Shown here in pieces: positions 10,401 through 18,501 of a stretch of DNA of 42,464 nt (its first letter is position 1; every line of letters begins with the position of its first letter). A program made the translations under genes and the position numbers. The notes beneath the pieces are model-generated. The model saw nothing but the letters and a program-made list of their open reading frames with translations, had not been told where the DNA came from and ran no database searches. This DNA comes from Alphaproteobacteria bacterium RIFCSPLOWO2_01_FULL_40_26 (GTDB lineage Bacteria; Pseudomonadota; Alphaproteobacteria; Rickettsiales; UBA1997): assembly GCA_001767955.1 (NCBI GenBank), contig MEMO01000003.1:1-42464 (forward strand), read 5' to 3'.

Positions 10401-11499
10401 AGATCTGAAAGTAAAAGCCGTTGGTGTTAGGGAAGATGGCAAACGCAGCGTTGGCATTTTGTTCAATGGCCAATCCTCTTCTCATGAAGTGTCGAGATTA
10501 AAAAGTGCGTTTAGACTTGATCGTCCAGTCATCACAAAGCTCAATCAACGCGTTGCTGCTGTCCATTCCGGAACTGATGATTCCTGTACTGATCTTGTTT
10601 ATGAGGTTGATGAGAGAGGATTTGTGATTACTAAGATGGAAAAGGCGGTGCAAAAAGCGAAAGATTCAGGAATGTCAATTTCTGTTGGGGCTGATGCAAG
10701 AGATGTTGATATTCGTGTTAGTGAAACCGGAGAAATACTCATATGCTATGATGAGGGAGGAGCGCGTAAAAATATAAAGTATGATTGTAAGTTTGATGAT
10801 GTTAACGGCACTGTTGATATTGCTCACCCAGCTATCATTGCAATCAATAATGATCTTTGTGGTGGAAACATGAAATATTGCCAAAACCTTGCAAGGCATA
10901 TTAATACATTACGGGAAGAACTGTCCGGCATCAGGTATGCAGTGGTTGATAGGGTATATGAGGAGGAAAAAAAACTATTTGATCTTGTCGTCAAGATTGA
11001 AATTGGAGAAGATGGACAAAGTTTGCAAGCATGCAGATCGAAACCAATGTTGCGATATGTCGAAGAAGACGGGACTCATTTCAGCCTTATAATGCAACCA
11101 CTAGGCGACATTACGAATCAGGAGAAAAAGGATAAGCTGTTTGCTTTATTTGATGGTGATGAGCGCAGATATGAAGAATATTTCAAAAAAGCTTTAGTTC
11201 GCTGCCAGCTTGCTGAAATTGGTTTTATGGTTAAGCCTCTTCTAGCTGCAGGAGAGAAAGAAGTGGAAGAGAAAAGAGAGCTCGGAATGCATCATGTTAT
11301 AAAACCGTCTATGAAGCGTAGCGATTCTATTGTTGGCATGTTGCGTGATAAGGCGATTGGATTGGCCAGACAATGTGCTGACATGTTGTGTGTGGATGTA
11401 CCAAAGGAAGACATACCATCCTCTTCACCAACTCCAGTTGCAGCTGAACAGGTTAGTAGGTCTATAGGAACAACACGCGATAGATCACGTGGCGCCTAA
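4456..11499 (+). CDS. Giant 2347-aa repeat-containing protein of unrecognised family; candidate secreted effector or surface protein
   Basis: Single uninterrupted ORF 12 bp after zapE with AGGA upstream of ATG; low-complexity Ser/Ala/Pro N-terminus, duplicated ~290-aa domain, long C-terminal region, Arg-rich tail; no family recognised. Confidence 0.85.
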   Translation: MTRRTTTRVSRVIHVQPASSQSSPAVLPNSSEESSAARATGRVVPASDSAPSVPVSSVPTSPVAAEQAQPAASKSAGWRGRLPLRRRYARITPDAIDAQPTSSQSSPAALPNSSEGISATGRVVPTSASAPSVPVSSVPTSPVAAEQARPAASKLAGWGERFRRRRKVREVIPTTSPAPASVPSLVSHSSSVPSLYLPNLPAPSLVSNSSLLWFGSTVVPEVSSLVSHRSSVAKDDIHGVRPFEDTEHDGVPSSGSATDRSDDSVSSASSSQSSPSLLAIRAPIVSHVDSIDASASASVSPSPVAELEPAISVGSLPSFSTSPPTETSVASHEASVAVEVAEKRSPATAAAAGADLEARRAALRVALRRAAFLKRLGYNVEVCDIGALYQKIGDRMEVYDREKGVTKQRIPDRKEYPLEELDLNFLREVVELSKVVSKFSKGKIEVRPGGSPFYSKAFSGNGGGKEFFFTEEKEGGTKFTTIAFGGNGSVWYRNNHEAAEGFHTFKCKDGNYVEEALGEVKSLTNSLSELLKNEKARRKGILDIRRGRSGNYYGRILNSLQRSFGKDATWIAEASASSESAPAPPPPPPPAPPASAAVESLSEEFLSNDELKDELNPSLERHATEEPRFAGGGGSPSASSAVPASASSEPTAALPQGSTTTAPSKASVSAPPTSAPATLSAEEERVNNLRKELAERIKDAYLNKMSMRGITKIIAEERYGREVWWSGHEPAEDKGAVVGSWCHTMLDIFGGKVGRVGPILGDPSAGHLPLLERLLIACYDDPKFVDQTKSGTIDKTLGLSCDQDSYFGKYLRLKYADLQIAKPELKDFSYDDFVVLVKSVVRNNSSAIAGIMMDIAKSVRGKEPRILTDDQCDLLERNRAELDEIVRLKLREEDDKLGDENPLLVAAVNALWKRASEANPEVDSDAKKLLETLSVEIDPVQRELMALGASDGRSSVGRQAAGSDLEIALRLVKAQTPSSASSAAAAAEASAAAASLDAASVSAAALAAADSASDSAAPPPASSASPPSLAAPSISAPAISPAEKERIAFAAIARAAAAILPAEKERVNDLRKELAERIKDAYLNKMSMRGITKIIAEERYGREVWWSDPKTAENKAQIGATVGFWCHNMLGKFGGKIDLTDPSAISLPLLQGLLAHPPAGCWPLLQRLLIACYDDPKFVDQTKSGTIDKALGLSCNPDSYFGTYLRLKYADLQMAKPELKDFSYDNFVVLVKSVVRNNSSAIAGIMMNVAESVRGKEPPILTDEECNLILGTKGRENLDGIGRENLDGIVRLKLQGRDSELNADNGLVNAVNKLWAFSGRTIAFPDAETNKLFATLSTEIDPVRREIRALLGADGGRSSVGRQAAGSDLEIAVRLVKENQRRVIKGKVLIDTGKDNQIEDFIDNTVAAAAQTTIARDFRDFKLRRDFLELKDAKERRKWPRFGESQFTDPELVDHSFDVEAVVITDFASMERSRKNYAKDGKNHQLRVLEVAGEELREHPSGLLVEYYQGEDGLRALFDQAGNAARSKDVPAGKTRVSVAFVDKYAFEGSASKRSSYCITSQVRGATTQTFISERQFSPTLGESKALCKTYLDHIRKTEALREELDYLMIVKEELALVEGYKKRFEGAKDSMKGVAANLAANLAAKNPDNEELKSAVEELKSAVKTIDRLFDGDSSVTRSQIDKALSVLTEHGLDKDKVEAIQESASLNLAILSLKGVLKKDVEFKPEDSVEVRKEKIERFAVVEGLEVDVKLSVSSDDPDDPRMGRIGEALERVRALNQGVVCGSKATEDQIITAKKYASDELHHNLAKEAERSAEHRNRHELDFTLDEVDMMKQQWEKRSTTVLGRTFNTAARQSSMASLDRLLKSPLPDSPHKGATSILRHDNDTVTINFNGGELNTVYVYLEGTSQCYARVRQATKPGKMKVFENGRFVDKEECQIGDIVVDEGIFHKGRDGHYQPMTPDQLKASLGEEGRYAADKFKDLKVKAVGVREDGKRSVGILFNGQSSSHEVSRLKSAFRLDRPVITKLNQRVAAVHSGTDDSCTDLVYEVDERGFVITKMEKAVQKAKDSGMSISVGADARDVDIRVSETGEILICYDEGGARKNIKYDCKFDDVNGTVDIAHPAIIAINNDLCGGNMKYCQNLARHINTLREELSGIRYAVVDRVYEEEKKLFDLVVKIEIGEDGQSLQACRSKPMLRYVEEDGTHFSLIMQPLGDITNQEKKDKLFALFDGDERRYEEYFKKALVRCQLAEIGFMVKPLLAAGEKEVEEKRELGMHHVIKPSMKRSDSIVGMLRDKAIGLARQCADMLCVDVPKEDIPSSSPTPVAAEQVSRSIGTTRDRSRGA
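4501..4990 (+). repeat. Two ~83-aa tandem units in the giant ORF N-terminus (249-nt period)
   Basis: QPxSSQSSPAxLPNSSE...GRVVPxSxSAPSVPVSSVPTSPVAAEQAxPAASKxAGW repeated at 4501 and 4750 with near-identical DNA. Confidence 0.9.
6496..7374 (+). repeat. Duplicated internal domain, copy A
   Basis: EERVNNLRKELAERIKDAYLNKMSMRGITKIIAEERYGREVWWS ... GRSSVGRQAAGSDLEIALRLVK. Confidence 0.92.
7639..8586 (+). repeat. Duplicated internal domain, copy B
   Basis: KERVNDLRKELAERIKDAYLNKMSMRGITKIIAEERYGREVWWS ... GRSSVGRQAAGSDLEIAVRLVK; the first ~135 nt nearly identical to copy A. Confidence 0.92.
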
Positions 11500-11507
11500 T
11501 ATCAATA

Positions 11508-11749
11508 TTAACCCCAATAACGCTTAAGGAATTATGGCTTAAGTCTACAAACTCTGAGTAAAACCAATAAACTCCACCACACTGTCACCCCGCACTTGTT
11601 GCGGGGTCCATTTGGTCCCAACCAATAAAATCAAGTCTTTGACGAGATGGACCCCGCAACAAGTGCGGGGTGACAGTGTGGTGAGATTTGTGATTTAGCT
11701 TAGAGTCTGTAAATTTGAATCTGGGTTTCTTAAACGTTATTGTGGGTAA
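11508..11749. repeat. ~240-bp palindromic MITE-like element, family A copy 2 (inverted relative to copy 1)
   Basis: Near reverse complement of 3060-3301; fills the gap between the giant ORF stop and the mnmG start. Confidence 0.9.
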
Positions 11750-11754
11750 AATAA

Positions 11755-13650
11755 ATGAATTCTAAATTTGACGTCATCGTTATCGGAGCCGGTCATGCCG
11801 GAGTTGAAGCGGCGTGTGCTTCGGCGCGTATGGGGGCAAAAACTTTATTGATAACGAAAAATCCGGAAAATCCTGGTGAGATGTCGTGCAATCCCGCTAT
11901 TGGCGGGGTGGCGAAGGGAACGATTGTGCGCGAAATTGATGCGCTTGATGGTGTGATGGGCAAAGCCATCGACATGGCCGGAATTCATTTTCGCATTCTT
12001 AATTCTTCCAAAGGTCCGGCAGTTCATTCTCCGCGCGCGCAGGCTGATCGCAAACTCTACAAAAAGGCCATCAACGAAATCCTGCGTGATTACAAAAATC
12101 TCGAAATCATCTTTGATTCAGTTGCGGATATCGAAGTCAAAAATGGCAAAATAACCGGACTTACCACTAATCACTTATCGCTTACCGCTTCATCCGTAAT
12201 CCTGACAACCGGCACCTTCCTTCGCGGCATGATCCATATCGGCGATAAAAAAACTCCCGCCGGCCGTGTTAATGAACAAGCGTCTTACGGTCTTTCCAGA
12301 TTTCTTGAACGTCATCAATTTGCTTTGTCACGCTTAAAAACCGGCACGCCGCCACGTCTTCACAGAGATTCGATTGATTTTTCCGGACTTGAAGAGCAAA
12401 GGGGCGATGAGGAACCGCAGCCATTTTCCTATCTCAACGACAAAGTTTCCGTCCCGCAAATTTCATGCTTCATCACCTACACTAACCAAAAAACCCATGA
12501 GGTGATTAAAAAAAATCTGCAACGTTCAGCAATGTATGGAGGTCATATTGGCAGCACTGGACCACGCTATTGTCCTTCAATTGAAGATAAAATTTATCGT
12601 TTTTATGACAAGGAGCGCCATCAGATTTTTCTTGAGCCGGAAGGTCTTGATAGCGATTTGATTTATCCAAACGGTCTTTCAACTTCACTGCCGCTTGAAG
12701 TGCAAACCGAATTTTTAAAAACCATTCCCGGCCTTGAAAATTGCCGTGTTACACAAGCTGGTTATGCCATCGAATATGATTTTGTTGATCCGCGCGAATT
12801 ATTGCCAACTCTCGAAACCAAAAAAATCCACGGACTTTTCTTCGCCGGACAAATCAACGGAACCACCGGCTATGAAGAAGCTGCAGGGCAGGGCATCATC
12901 GCCGGAATCAACGCCGCCTTAATATCGAAGCACACTGCACGAAGCACGAAGCACGAATTCATCCTAGATCGTGCCTCAAGTTATATCGGCGTAATGATCG
13001 ATGATCTGACAACGCTTGGCACATCCGAACCTTACCGCATGCTAACTTCGCGCGCTGAATACAGACTGAATTTACGTTCTGACAATGCCGACATACGTTT
13101 GACGGAAATGGGAGTTAAAATTGGCTGCGTTTCATCCAATCGCGAAAAATTTTTTAATGAAAAGAAAGCAAAAATTTCTGCCGCGAAAAATTTGCTCGAT
13201 AGTTTAAAAATTTCTCCAAAAAAACTTTCCGAATTTGGTGTTAACATCAAACAGGATGGTGTGATAAGAAGCGCTTTTCAGTTGCTCTCATTTCCGGAAA
13301 TAGAATTTGATGTGATTGAAAAAATCTGGCCACCAGAAATTTTTGGGGAAATTTCTCAAATTGATCGGGAGATAAAAAAGCAGATTGCGATTGATGCGCT
13401 TTATGATCCTTATCTTATGCGCCAAAAACATGATTTGGAAATTTTTCATCAGGAACAAAATATGAAAATTCCACTTGATCTTGACTATGGCTCTATACAA
13501 AGTCTTTCGCTCGAAGTGCGTGAAAAACTCAACAAATTCCGGCCGGCAACAATCGCTTCCGCCATGAAAATTCAAGGCATCACACCGGCATCAATTATGG
13601 CGGTGATGATTTATATCAGGAGTAAATTCAAAGTAAAAAATGCGATATAA
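11755..13650 (+). CDS. mnmG: tRNA uridine-5-carboxymethylaminomethyl modification enzyme MnmG (GidA)
   Basis: [90 protein letters not shown]. Confidence 0.97.
   Translation: MNSKFDVIVIGAGHAGVEAACASARMGAKTLLITKNPENPGEMSCNPAIGGVAKGTIVREIDALDGVMGKAIDMAGIHFRILNSSKGPAVHSPRAQADRKLYKKAINEILRDYKNLEIIFDSVADIEVKNGKITGLTTNHLSLTASSVILTTGTFLRGMIHIGDKKTPAGRVNEQASYGLSRFLERHQFALSRLKTGTPPRLHRDSIDFSGLEEQRGDEEPQPFSYLNDKVSVPQISCFITYTNQKTHEVIKKNLQRSAMYGGHIGSTGPRYCPSIEDKIYRFYDKERHQIFLEPEGLDSDLIYPNGLSTSLPLEVQTEFLKTIPGLENCRVTQAGYAIEYDFVDPRELLPTLETKKIHGLFFAGQINGTTGYEEAAGQGIIAGINAALISKHTARSTKHEFILDRASSYIGVMIDDLTTLGTSEPYRMLTSRAEYRLNLRSDNADIRLTEMGVKIGCVSSNREKFFNEKKAKISAAKNLLDSLKISPKKLSEFGVNIKQDGVIRSAFQLLSFPEIEFDVIEKIWPPEIFGEISQIDREIKKQIAIDALYDPYLMRQKHDLEIFHQEQNMKIPLDLDYGSIQSLSLEVREKLNKFRPATIASAMKIQGITPASIMAVMIYIRSKFKVKNAI
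12927..12954 (+). repeat. (GAAGCAC)n repeat, 4 units with one degenerate, within the mnmG frame
   Basis: GAAGCAC ACTGCAC GAAGCAC GAAGCAC, translated [11 protein letters not shown] in the same frame as the zapE copy. Confidence 0.85.
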
Positions 13651-14509
13651 TCTTTTTAAAAATCTATTAAAAAGCTGTGCATTTTTTTTGTTCCTCATCT
13701 CTCAAAACTCTTTCGCTGAAAATTACGTTTCCACCACTGATATCATCAAAGAAATTGAAAAAAGTTTAATTTTTGACAAGGAATCGCGGCAGAAAGTTGA
13801 TTTTTATCGCAAAAATGGCGCAACAAAAAAAAGCGATTTCAGCATCATCAAGACTGAAACTGAAGGTGAAAAAGAAGAAAATTCCCCTTCTTCAGTGCAG
13901 ATTCTGGCAGTTGATCCGAAGGTTGATAATTTTGATTTCAGGGAGAAAGAACGTTTGGCATATAATGCCGCTCTGATTGGCCAATATGAGGTGGCTATCC
14001 AGCTTTATAAACAGATTCTGGATAGTGAGCCAGACAATTCCTATGTTAAATTTTCTTTAGCCACAGTTTATCAGAAAATCGGGCAATTTCGCCAAGCTAA
14101 AACCCTTTATCATCAGCTTTTGAAGAGTGGTTACGAAGATCAAAATGAAGTGATTGGAAATTTACTTGCGATCATGATTGAGGAATCGCCGCGTGATGCG
14201 ATTTATTTGCTTTCACGCCTTTCAATCCAGAATCCGAAATCACCGGATATTCTTGCTCATGCGGCAATCGCCTACGACAAAATCAAAAATTATGATCAGG
14301 CAATTTCATTGTTTAAAAAGGCTGTGGTGCTTGATCCAAACAATCTCGATTATCAATATAATTTAGCGGTGATCTATGATAAAACAGGTCATCATGAAGA
14401 GGCGCTCGATCTTTATTCAAATGTTGCAAAAAATTATTCCGACAATAACCAGACCATCCCACTTGACCAGGTTCAAAAAAGAATCCAATCCATCAGAAAC
14501 AAATTATGA
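13640..14509 (+). CDS. Tetratricopeptide-repeat protein with predicted signal peptide
   Basis: N-term [22 protein letters not shown]-like [47 protein letters not shown] and [24 protein letters not shown]; overlaps mnmG by 11 bp. Confidence 0.85.
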   Translation: MRYNLFKNLLKSCAFFLFLISQNSFAENYVSTTDIIKEIEKSLIFDKESRQKVDFYRKNGATKKSDFSIIKTETEGEKEENSPSSVQILAVDPKVDNFDFREKERLAYNAALIGQYEVAIQLYKQILDSEPDNSYVKFSLATVYQKIGQFRQAKTLYHQLLKSGYEDQNEVIGNLLAIMIEESPRDAIYLLSRLSIQNPKSPDILAHAAIAYDKIKNYDQAISLFKKAVVLDPNNLDYQYNLAVIYDKTGHHEEALDLYSNVAKNYSDNNQTIPLDQVQKRIQSIRNKL

Positions 14510-15534
14510 TCGAAAAAATTCTGGCCTATGCCAAAAAGCAGGGCTCTTCTGACGTGCATATTACAACCAATTCCGTGCCGATGTTGCGTATTGATGGCGA
14601 CATGGCACCGATCCCAAACGCTCCCGCGCTTAATGATAAACAGGTGTTGGACATGATTCATTCCCTGATGAATGACAATCAGAAAAAAACTTATCAGGAA
14701 AAAATGGAAATGGATTTCTCGGTGCAAATCGGCGAGACTTTGCGTTTTCGTGTCAATGCTTTTCGCACCATTTACGGACCGGCGGCGGTATTTCGTGAAA
14801 TTCCAACCGAAATCAAAAGCCTTGCTGCTTTACATGCTCCGGAAATTATTCGCTCACTTGGCAATGCCACCAAAGGTTTGATTTTAGTGGTTGGGCCAAC
14901 CGGTAGCGGTAAATCAACCACTCTTGCTGGCATCATTGATTACATCAATTCCAATCATTCTTCGCATATTATCACCATTGAAGATCCGGTGGAATTTGTT
15001 CACAAAAGTAAAAAATCTCTGGTCAATCAGCGCGAAGTTGGAAACAGCACTTTGTCTTTTGCCAACGCTTTGAAAAGCGCTTTGCGTGAAGATCCTGATG
15101 TGATTCTTGTTGGCGAAATGCGCGACATCGAAACTATTCACCTTGCTTTGACTGCTGCTGAAACCGGACATTTGGTTTTTGGCACGCTTCACACTTCTTC
15201 CGCAGCGCAAACCATAAATCGTATTGTCGACGTATTTCCTTCTGAAGATAAAGCGGTGGTGCGCACCATGCTTTCAACTTCGATCAAAGCTGTTGTGTCG
15301 CAACGTCTTATGAAAAAACAGGGTGGTGGCAGAATAGCAGCTTATGAAATTATGCTGGCCAATTCCTCAATTCGAAATCTGATTCGCGAGGATAAAATTC
15401 CACAAATCAATTCCATCATCGAACTCAGCAAAAAAAGTGGCATGTGTTTGATGAAAGATTCGGTCACAGATCTTTTGACCAAAGGCATAATTTCACAAGA
15501 AACCGCCAATGAGGCTTTAACCGCTAACGAATAA
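14506..15534 (+). CDS. pilT: Type IV pilus retraction ATPase-like protein PilT
   Basis: SSDVHITTNSVPMLRIDGDM, Walker A GPTGSGKSTTLAGIIDYIN, REDPDVILVGEMRDIETIHLALTAAETGHLVFGTLHTSSA. Confidence 0.93.
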   Translation: MIEKILAYAKKQGSSDVHITTNSVPMLRIDGDMAPIPNAPALNDKQVLDMIHSLMNDNQKKTYQEKMEMDFSVQIGETLRFRVNAFRTIYGPAAVFREIPTEIKSLAALHAPEIIRSLGNATKGLILVVGPTGSGKSTTLAGIIDYINSNHSSHIITIEDPVEFVHKSKKSLVNQREVGNSTLSFANALKSALREDPDVILVGEMRDIETIHLALTAAETGHLVFGTLHTSSAAQTINRIVDVFPSEDKAVVRTMLSTSIKAVVSQRLMKKQGGGRIAAYEIMLANSSIRNLIREDKIPQINSIIELSKKSGMCLMKDSVTDLLTKGIISQETANEALTANE

Positions 15535-15575
15535 CAATTAACGGTTGTTAAGCAAAATTTTGTGTCCGGAATATT

Positions 15576-15638
15576 TCGTGCTCCGTGCATCGTGCTTCGT
15601 GCTTCGGTAATTTTAATCCACGAAGCACGGAGCACGAA
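15576..15638. repeat. Palindromic version of the GAAGCAC/GTGCTTC repeat upstream of the permease gene
   Basis: TTCGTGCTCCGTGcatCGTGCTTCGTGCTTCG ... CGAAGCACGGAGCACGAA inverted repeat. Confidence 0.8.
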
Positions 15639-15681
15639 AAAGACACAAGATTTTGAGAACAATCAAATTAACAACTGGAAC

Positions 15682-17058
15682 ATGAAATCTCTCTTCCGAA
15701 CCAAAAGCATCGAATCCATCATAAAAAATGCGGAAAAAACTCATTTCAAAAAAACTCTCGGAGCTTTGGATTTGATATTGCTTGGCGTTGGTTGTACTAT
15801 CGGCACCGGAATTTTTGTTTTAACCGGCGTTGCCGCCGCTGAGCATGCCGGTCCCGGCATTGCGCTTTCTTATCTTCTTTCCGGCATCGTATGCATGTTT
15901 GCCGGTCTTGCTTATACTGAACTTGCTTCCACCGTTCCAATTTCTGGCAGCGCTTACACCTACTCCTATGCAGTTTTGGGAGAGTTTGTCGCTTGGTTGG
16001 TTGCTTGCGGTTTAGTGCTTGAATATACCGTTGCTGCTTCAACCGTTTCTGCTGGCTGGTCGGGATATTTTGTTGGAATTTTAAAACAGGGCGGAATCGA
16101 ACTTCCGGAAAAATTTACCACCGTTCCATCGCAAGGAGGAATTGTAAATTTGCCGGCAATTTGCATCGCCTTATTTGTGGGTTTGCTGCTTTATCGCGGC
16201 ACTAGAGAAAGCATTATTGTCAATCGTATTCTGGTTGGCTTGAAGTTAATCGTAATTTTTATTTTCCTCATCGTTGCCACGCCGGAAATCAAAATGGAAA
16301 ATTACGCCGAATTTCTCCCTTTTGGCTGGCATGGTGTTTTAACTGGCGCCGCAGCAATTTTTTTCGCTTATCTCGGATTTGATGCTGTGGCAACAACTGC
16401 TGAAGAATGCAAAAATCCACGTCGCGATTTACCAATTGGCATCATCGGCGGTTTGGCGATTTGCGCCGTTCTCTACGTTGCTGTTTCGCTTGTTTTGACT
16501 GGCATTTCGCATTATTCCACCCTCAGCAACGCCGAGCCAATGGCGCGCGCCTTGCGTGAAAATGGCAGCAATATTGGATCAGCCTTGGTTGGAACTGGCG
16601 CGGTTGCGGGGATGGTAACGGTGCTTTTGGTGATGATGTATGCGCAGACGCGCATTTTTGTCGCTATGTCGCGCGATGGTTTGATACCAAGTTTTTTTGG
16701 CAAATTGCATGAAAAATATGCCACGCCTCACATTAGCTGCATCATCGTCACTTTAGTGGTTATGCTGATTTCCGGATTTACTCCAATCAAAACCATGGGA
16801 CATATGAGCAGCCTCGGAACACTTTTTGCCTTTTGTGTTGTTTCGATTGGAGTTGTGGCTTTGCGCCTGCAACGCCCAGATTTGCACCGGACTTTCAGAT
16901 GTCCGGCGGTGTTTTTTGTAGCTCCAATTGCCGTGATTAGCTGCGGCTATCTGATTCTTACTCTTCTTTCCGAGACCTATAAACCTTTCTTCATCTGGTT
17001 TGCGATTGGTTTGGTGGTTTATTTTGCTTATAGCCGTAAAAGAAGTTTTCTAAGCTAA
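15682..17058 (+). CDS. APC-superfamily amino acid permease (cationic amino acid transporter-like), copy 1
   Basis: GVGCTIGTGIFVLTGVAAAEHAGPGIALSYLLSG, FAGLAYTELASTVPISGSAYTYSYAVLGEFVAWL, FFAYLGFDAVATTAEECKNPRRDLPIGI; start moved to ATG 15682 because upstream ORF sequence is repeat. Confidence 0.92.
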   Translation: MKSLFRTKSIESIIKNAEKTHFKKTLGALDLILLGVGCTIGTGIFVLTGVAAAEHAGPGIALSYLLSGIVCMFAGLAYTELASTVPISGSAYTYSYAVLGEFVAWLVACGLVLEYTVAASTVSAGWSGYFVGILKQGGIELPEKFTTVPSQGGIVNLPAICIALFVGLLLYRGTRESIIVNRILVGLKLIVIFIFLIVATPEIKMENYAEFLPFGWHGVLTGAAAIFFAYLGFDAVATTAEECKNPRRDLPIGIIGGLAICAVLYVAVSLVLTGISHYSTLSNAEPMARALRENGSNIGSALVGTGAVAGMVTVLLVMMYAQTRIFVAMSRDGLIPSFFGKLHEKYATPHISCIIVTLVVMLISGFTPIKTMGHMSSLGTLFAFCVVSIGVVALRLQRPDLHRTFRCPAVFFVAPIAVISCGYLILTLLSETYKPFFIWFAIGLVVYFAYSRKRSFLS

Positions 17059-17118
17059 TTCGTGCTCAAGCCCGCAAAGACACATCTTGCCTGCTTCCAT
17101 CCAATTGGATTTTAAAAT

Positions 17119-18501
17119 ATGACTATCTTTCGTAAAAAAAATATTTCCCAAATCATCGCTGATGCCGAAAAAAACACGCTGAAAAAAACTCTCAATGCTT
17201 TTGATCTGATTTTACTTGGTATTGGTTGCACGATTGGCACCGGAATTTTTGTAGTCACCGGCATCGCTGCGGCAAAATATGGTGGTCCGGCGGTTTCTCT
17301 TTCCTACGTTATCGCCGCTTTAGCCTGTGTTTTTGCCGGTTTGGCTTATGCCGAATTGGCCTCGATGGTTCCGGTTTCCGGCAGCGCTTACACCTATTCC
17401 TATGTGGTGATGGGAGAATTTGTCGCTTGGCTGGTTGGTTGGGGATTGATTTTGGAATATGCCATCGGCGCTGCAACCGTTGCTTCGGGATGGTCTGGCT
17501 ATATCGTCGGCATTCTAAAATCTGTAGGCATTATTGTTCCTGAAATTTTTGCCAATTCTCCCGCAAGTGGCGGAATTATTAATCTTCCGGCAGTTGTAAT
17601 CACTCTTTTCATCGGATTTTTACTTTATCGTGGAACTAAAGAGAGCATTACTTTGAACCGTGTTTTAGTTGCAACAAAGCTCGGCGTAATTTTTCTCTTT
17701 TTGATGATTGCAACTCCGATGATCAAAACAGAAAATTATGCTGAATTTTTTCCCTTTGGATTTGAAGGGGTGATTATTGGCGCAGCTACAGTTTTCTACG
17801 CCTATATCGGTTTTGATTGTGTTGCCACCGCTGCCGAAGAATGCAAAAATCCCAAACGTGATTTGCCAATTGGCATCATTGGCTCGCTTATAGTTTGCAC
17901 TATTCTCTACGTTGCAGTTTCTTTGGTTCTTACCGGAATCGTCCATTTTTCAACTTTAAACAATGCCGAACCTTTGGCCCGAGCTTTGCGCGAAAATGGC
18001 AGTAATATCGGCGGAGCTTTAGTTGCAACCGGTGCCATTGCCGGAATTACTTCGGTTTTGTTGGTGTTAATCTACGGCCAATCGCGCATATTTTTTGTGA
18101 TGTCGCGTGACGGTATGATTCCATCAGCATTGAGCAAATTGCATAAAAAATTCAACACGCCGCATTTAAGCGTGATGCTTACTTCGTTTTCGGTTGCAAC
18201 AATTTCCGGTTTATTTCCCCTCGAAACCTTGAGTCACATGACCAGCCTCGGCACACTTTTTGCTTTTTCAGTTGTTGCTATCGGAGTTTTAATTTTGCGC
18301 TTTACCGAACCAAAAATTCATCGCTCCTTCAAATGTCCGGCAGTTTATATTACAGTGCCGCTCGCTGTCTTAAGCTGTGGTTATCTGATCTACACTTTAT
18401 TGCTTCAAACCGGTCTCTATTTCATGTTATGGTCGCTGCTTGGATTGGCCGTTTATTTTGGCTATGGTTATCACAATTCGCCATTAGTTAACAGGCTCTA
18501 G
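17119..18501 (+). CDS. APC-superfamily amino acid permease, tandem paralogue
   Basis: Closely similar to the preceding ORF along its whole length. Confidence 0.93.
   Translation: MTIFRKKNISQIIADAEKNTLKKTLNAFDLILLGIGCTIGTGIFVVTGIAAAKYGGPAVSLSYVIAALACVFAGLAYAELASMVPVSGSAYTYSYVVMGEFVAWLVGWGLILEYAIGAATVASGWSGYIVGILKSVGIIVPEIFANSPASGGIINLPAVVITLFIGFLLYRGTKESITLNRVLVATKLGVIFLFLMIATPMIKTENYAEFFPFGFEGVIIGAATVFYAYIGFDCVATAAEECKNPKRDLPIGIIGSLIVCTILYVAVSLVLTGIVHFSTLNNAEPLARALRENGSNIGGALVATGAIAGITSVLLVLIYGQSRIFFVMSRDGMIPSALSKLHKKFNTPHLSVMLTSFSVATISGLFPLETLSHMTSLGTLFAFSVVAIGVLILRFTEPKIHRSFKCPAVYITVPLAVLSCGYLIYTLLLQTGLYFMLWSLLGLAVYFGYGYHNSPLVNRL

Noticed and set aside
4456-11499. Giant ORF as a phage tail or tape-measure protein
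   Set aside because: No other phage genes nearby; composition and duplicated domains do not resemble tape-measure proteins, and the neighbours are housekeeping genes.
15562-15681. N-terminal extension of the first permease ORF
   Set aside because: Translation of the GTGCTTC palindrome; conserved-looking protein starts at ATG 15682, matching the paralogue's N-terminus.
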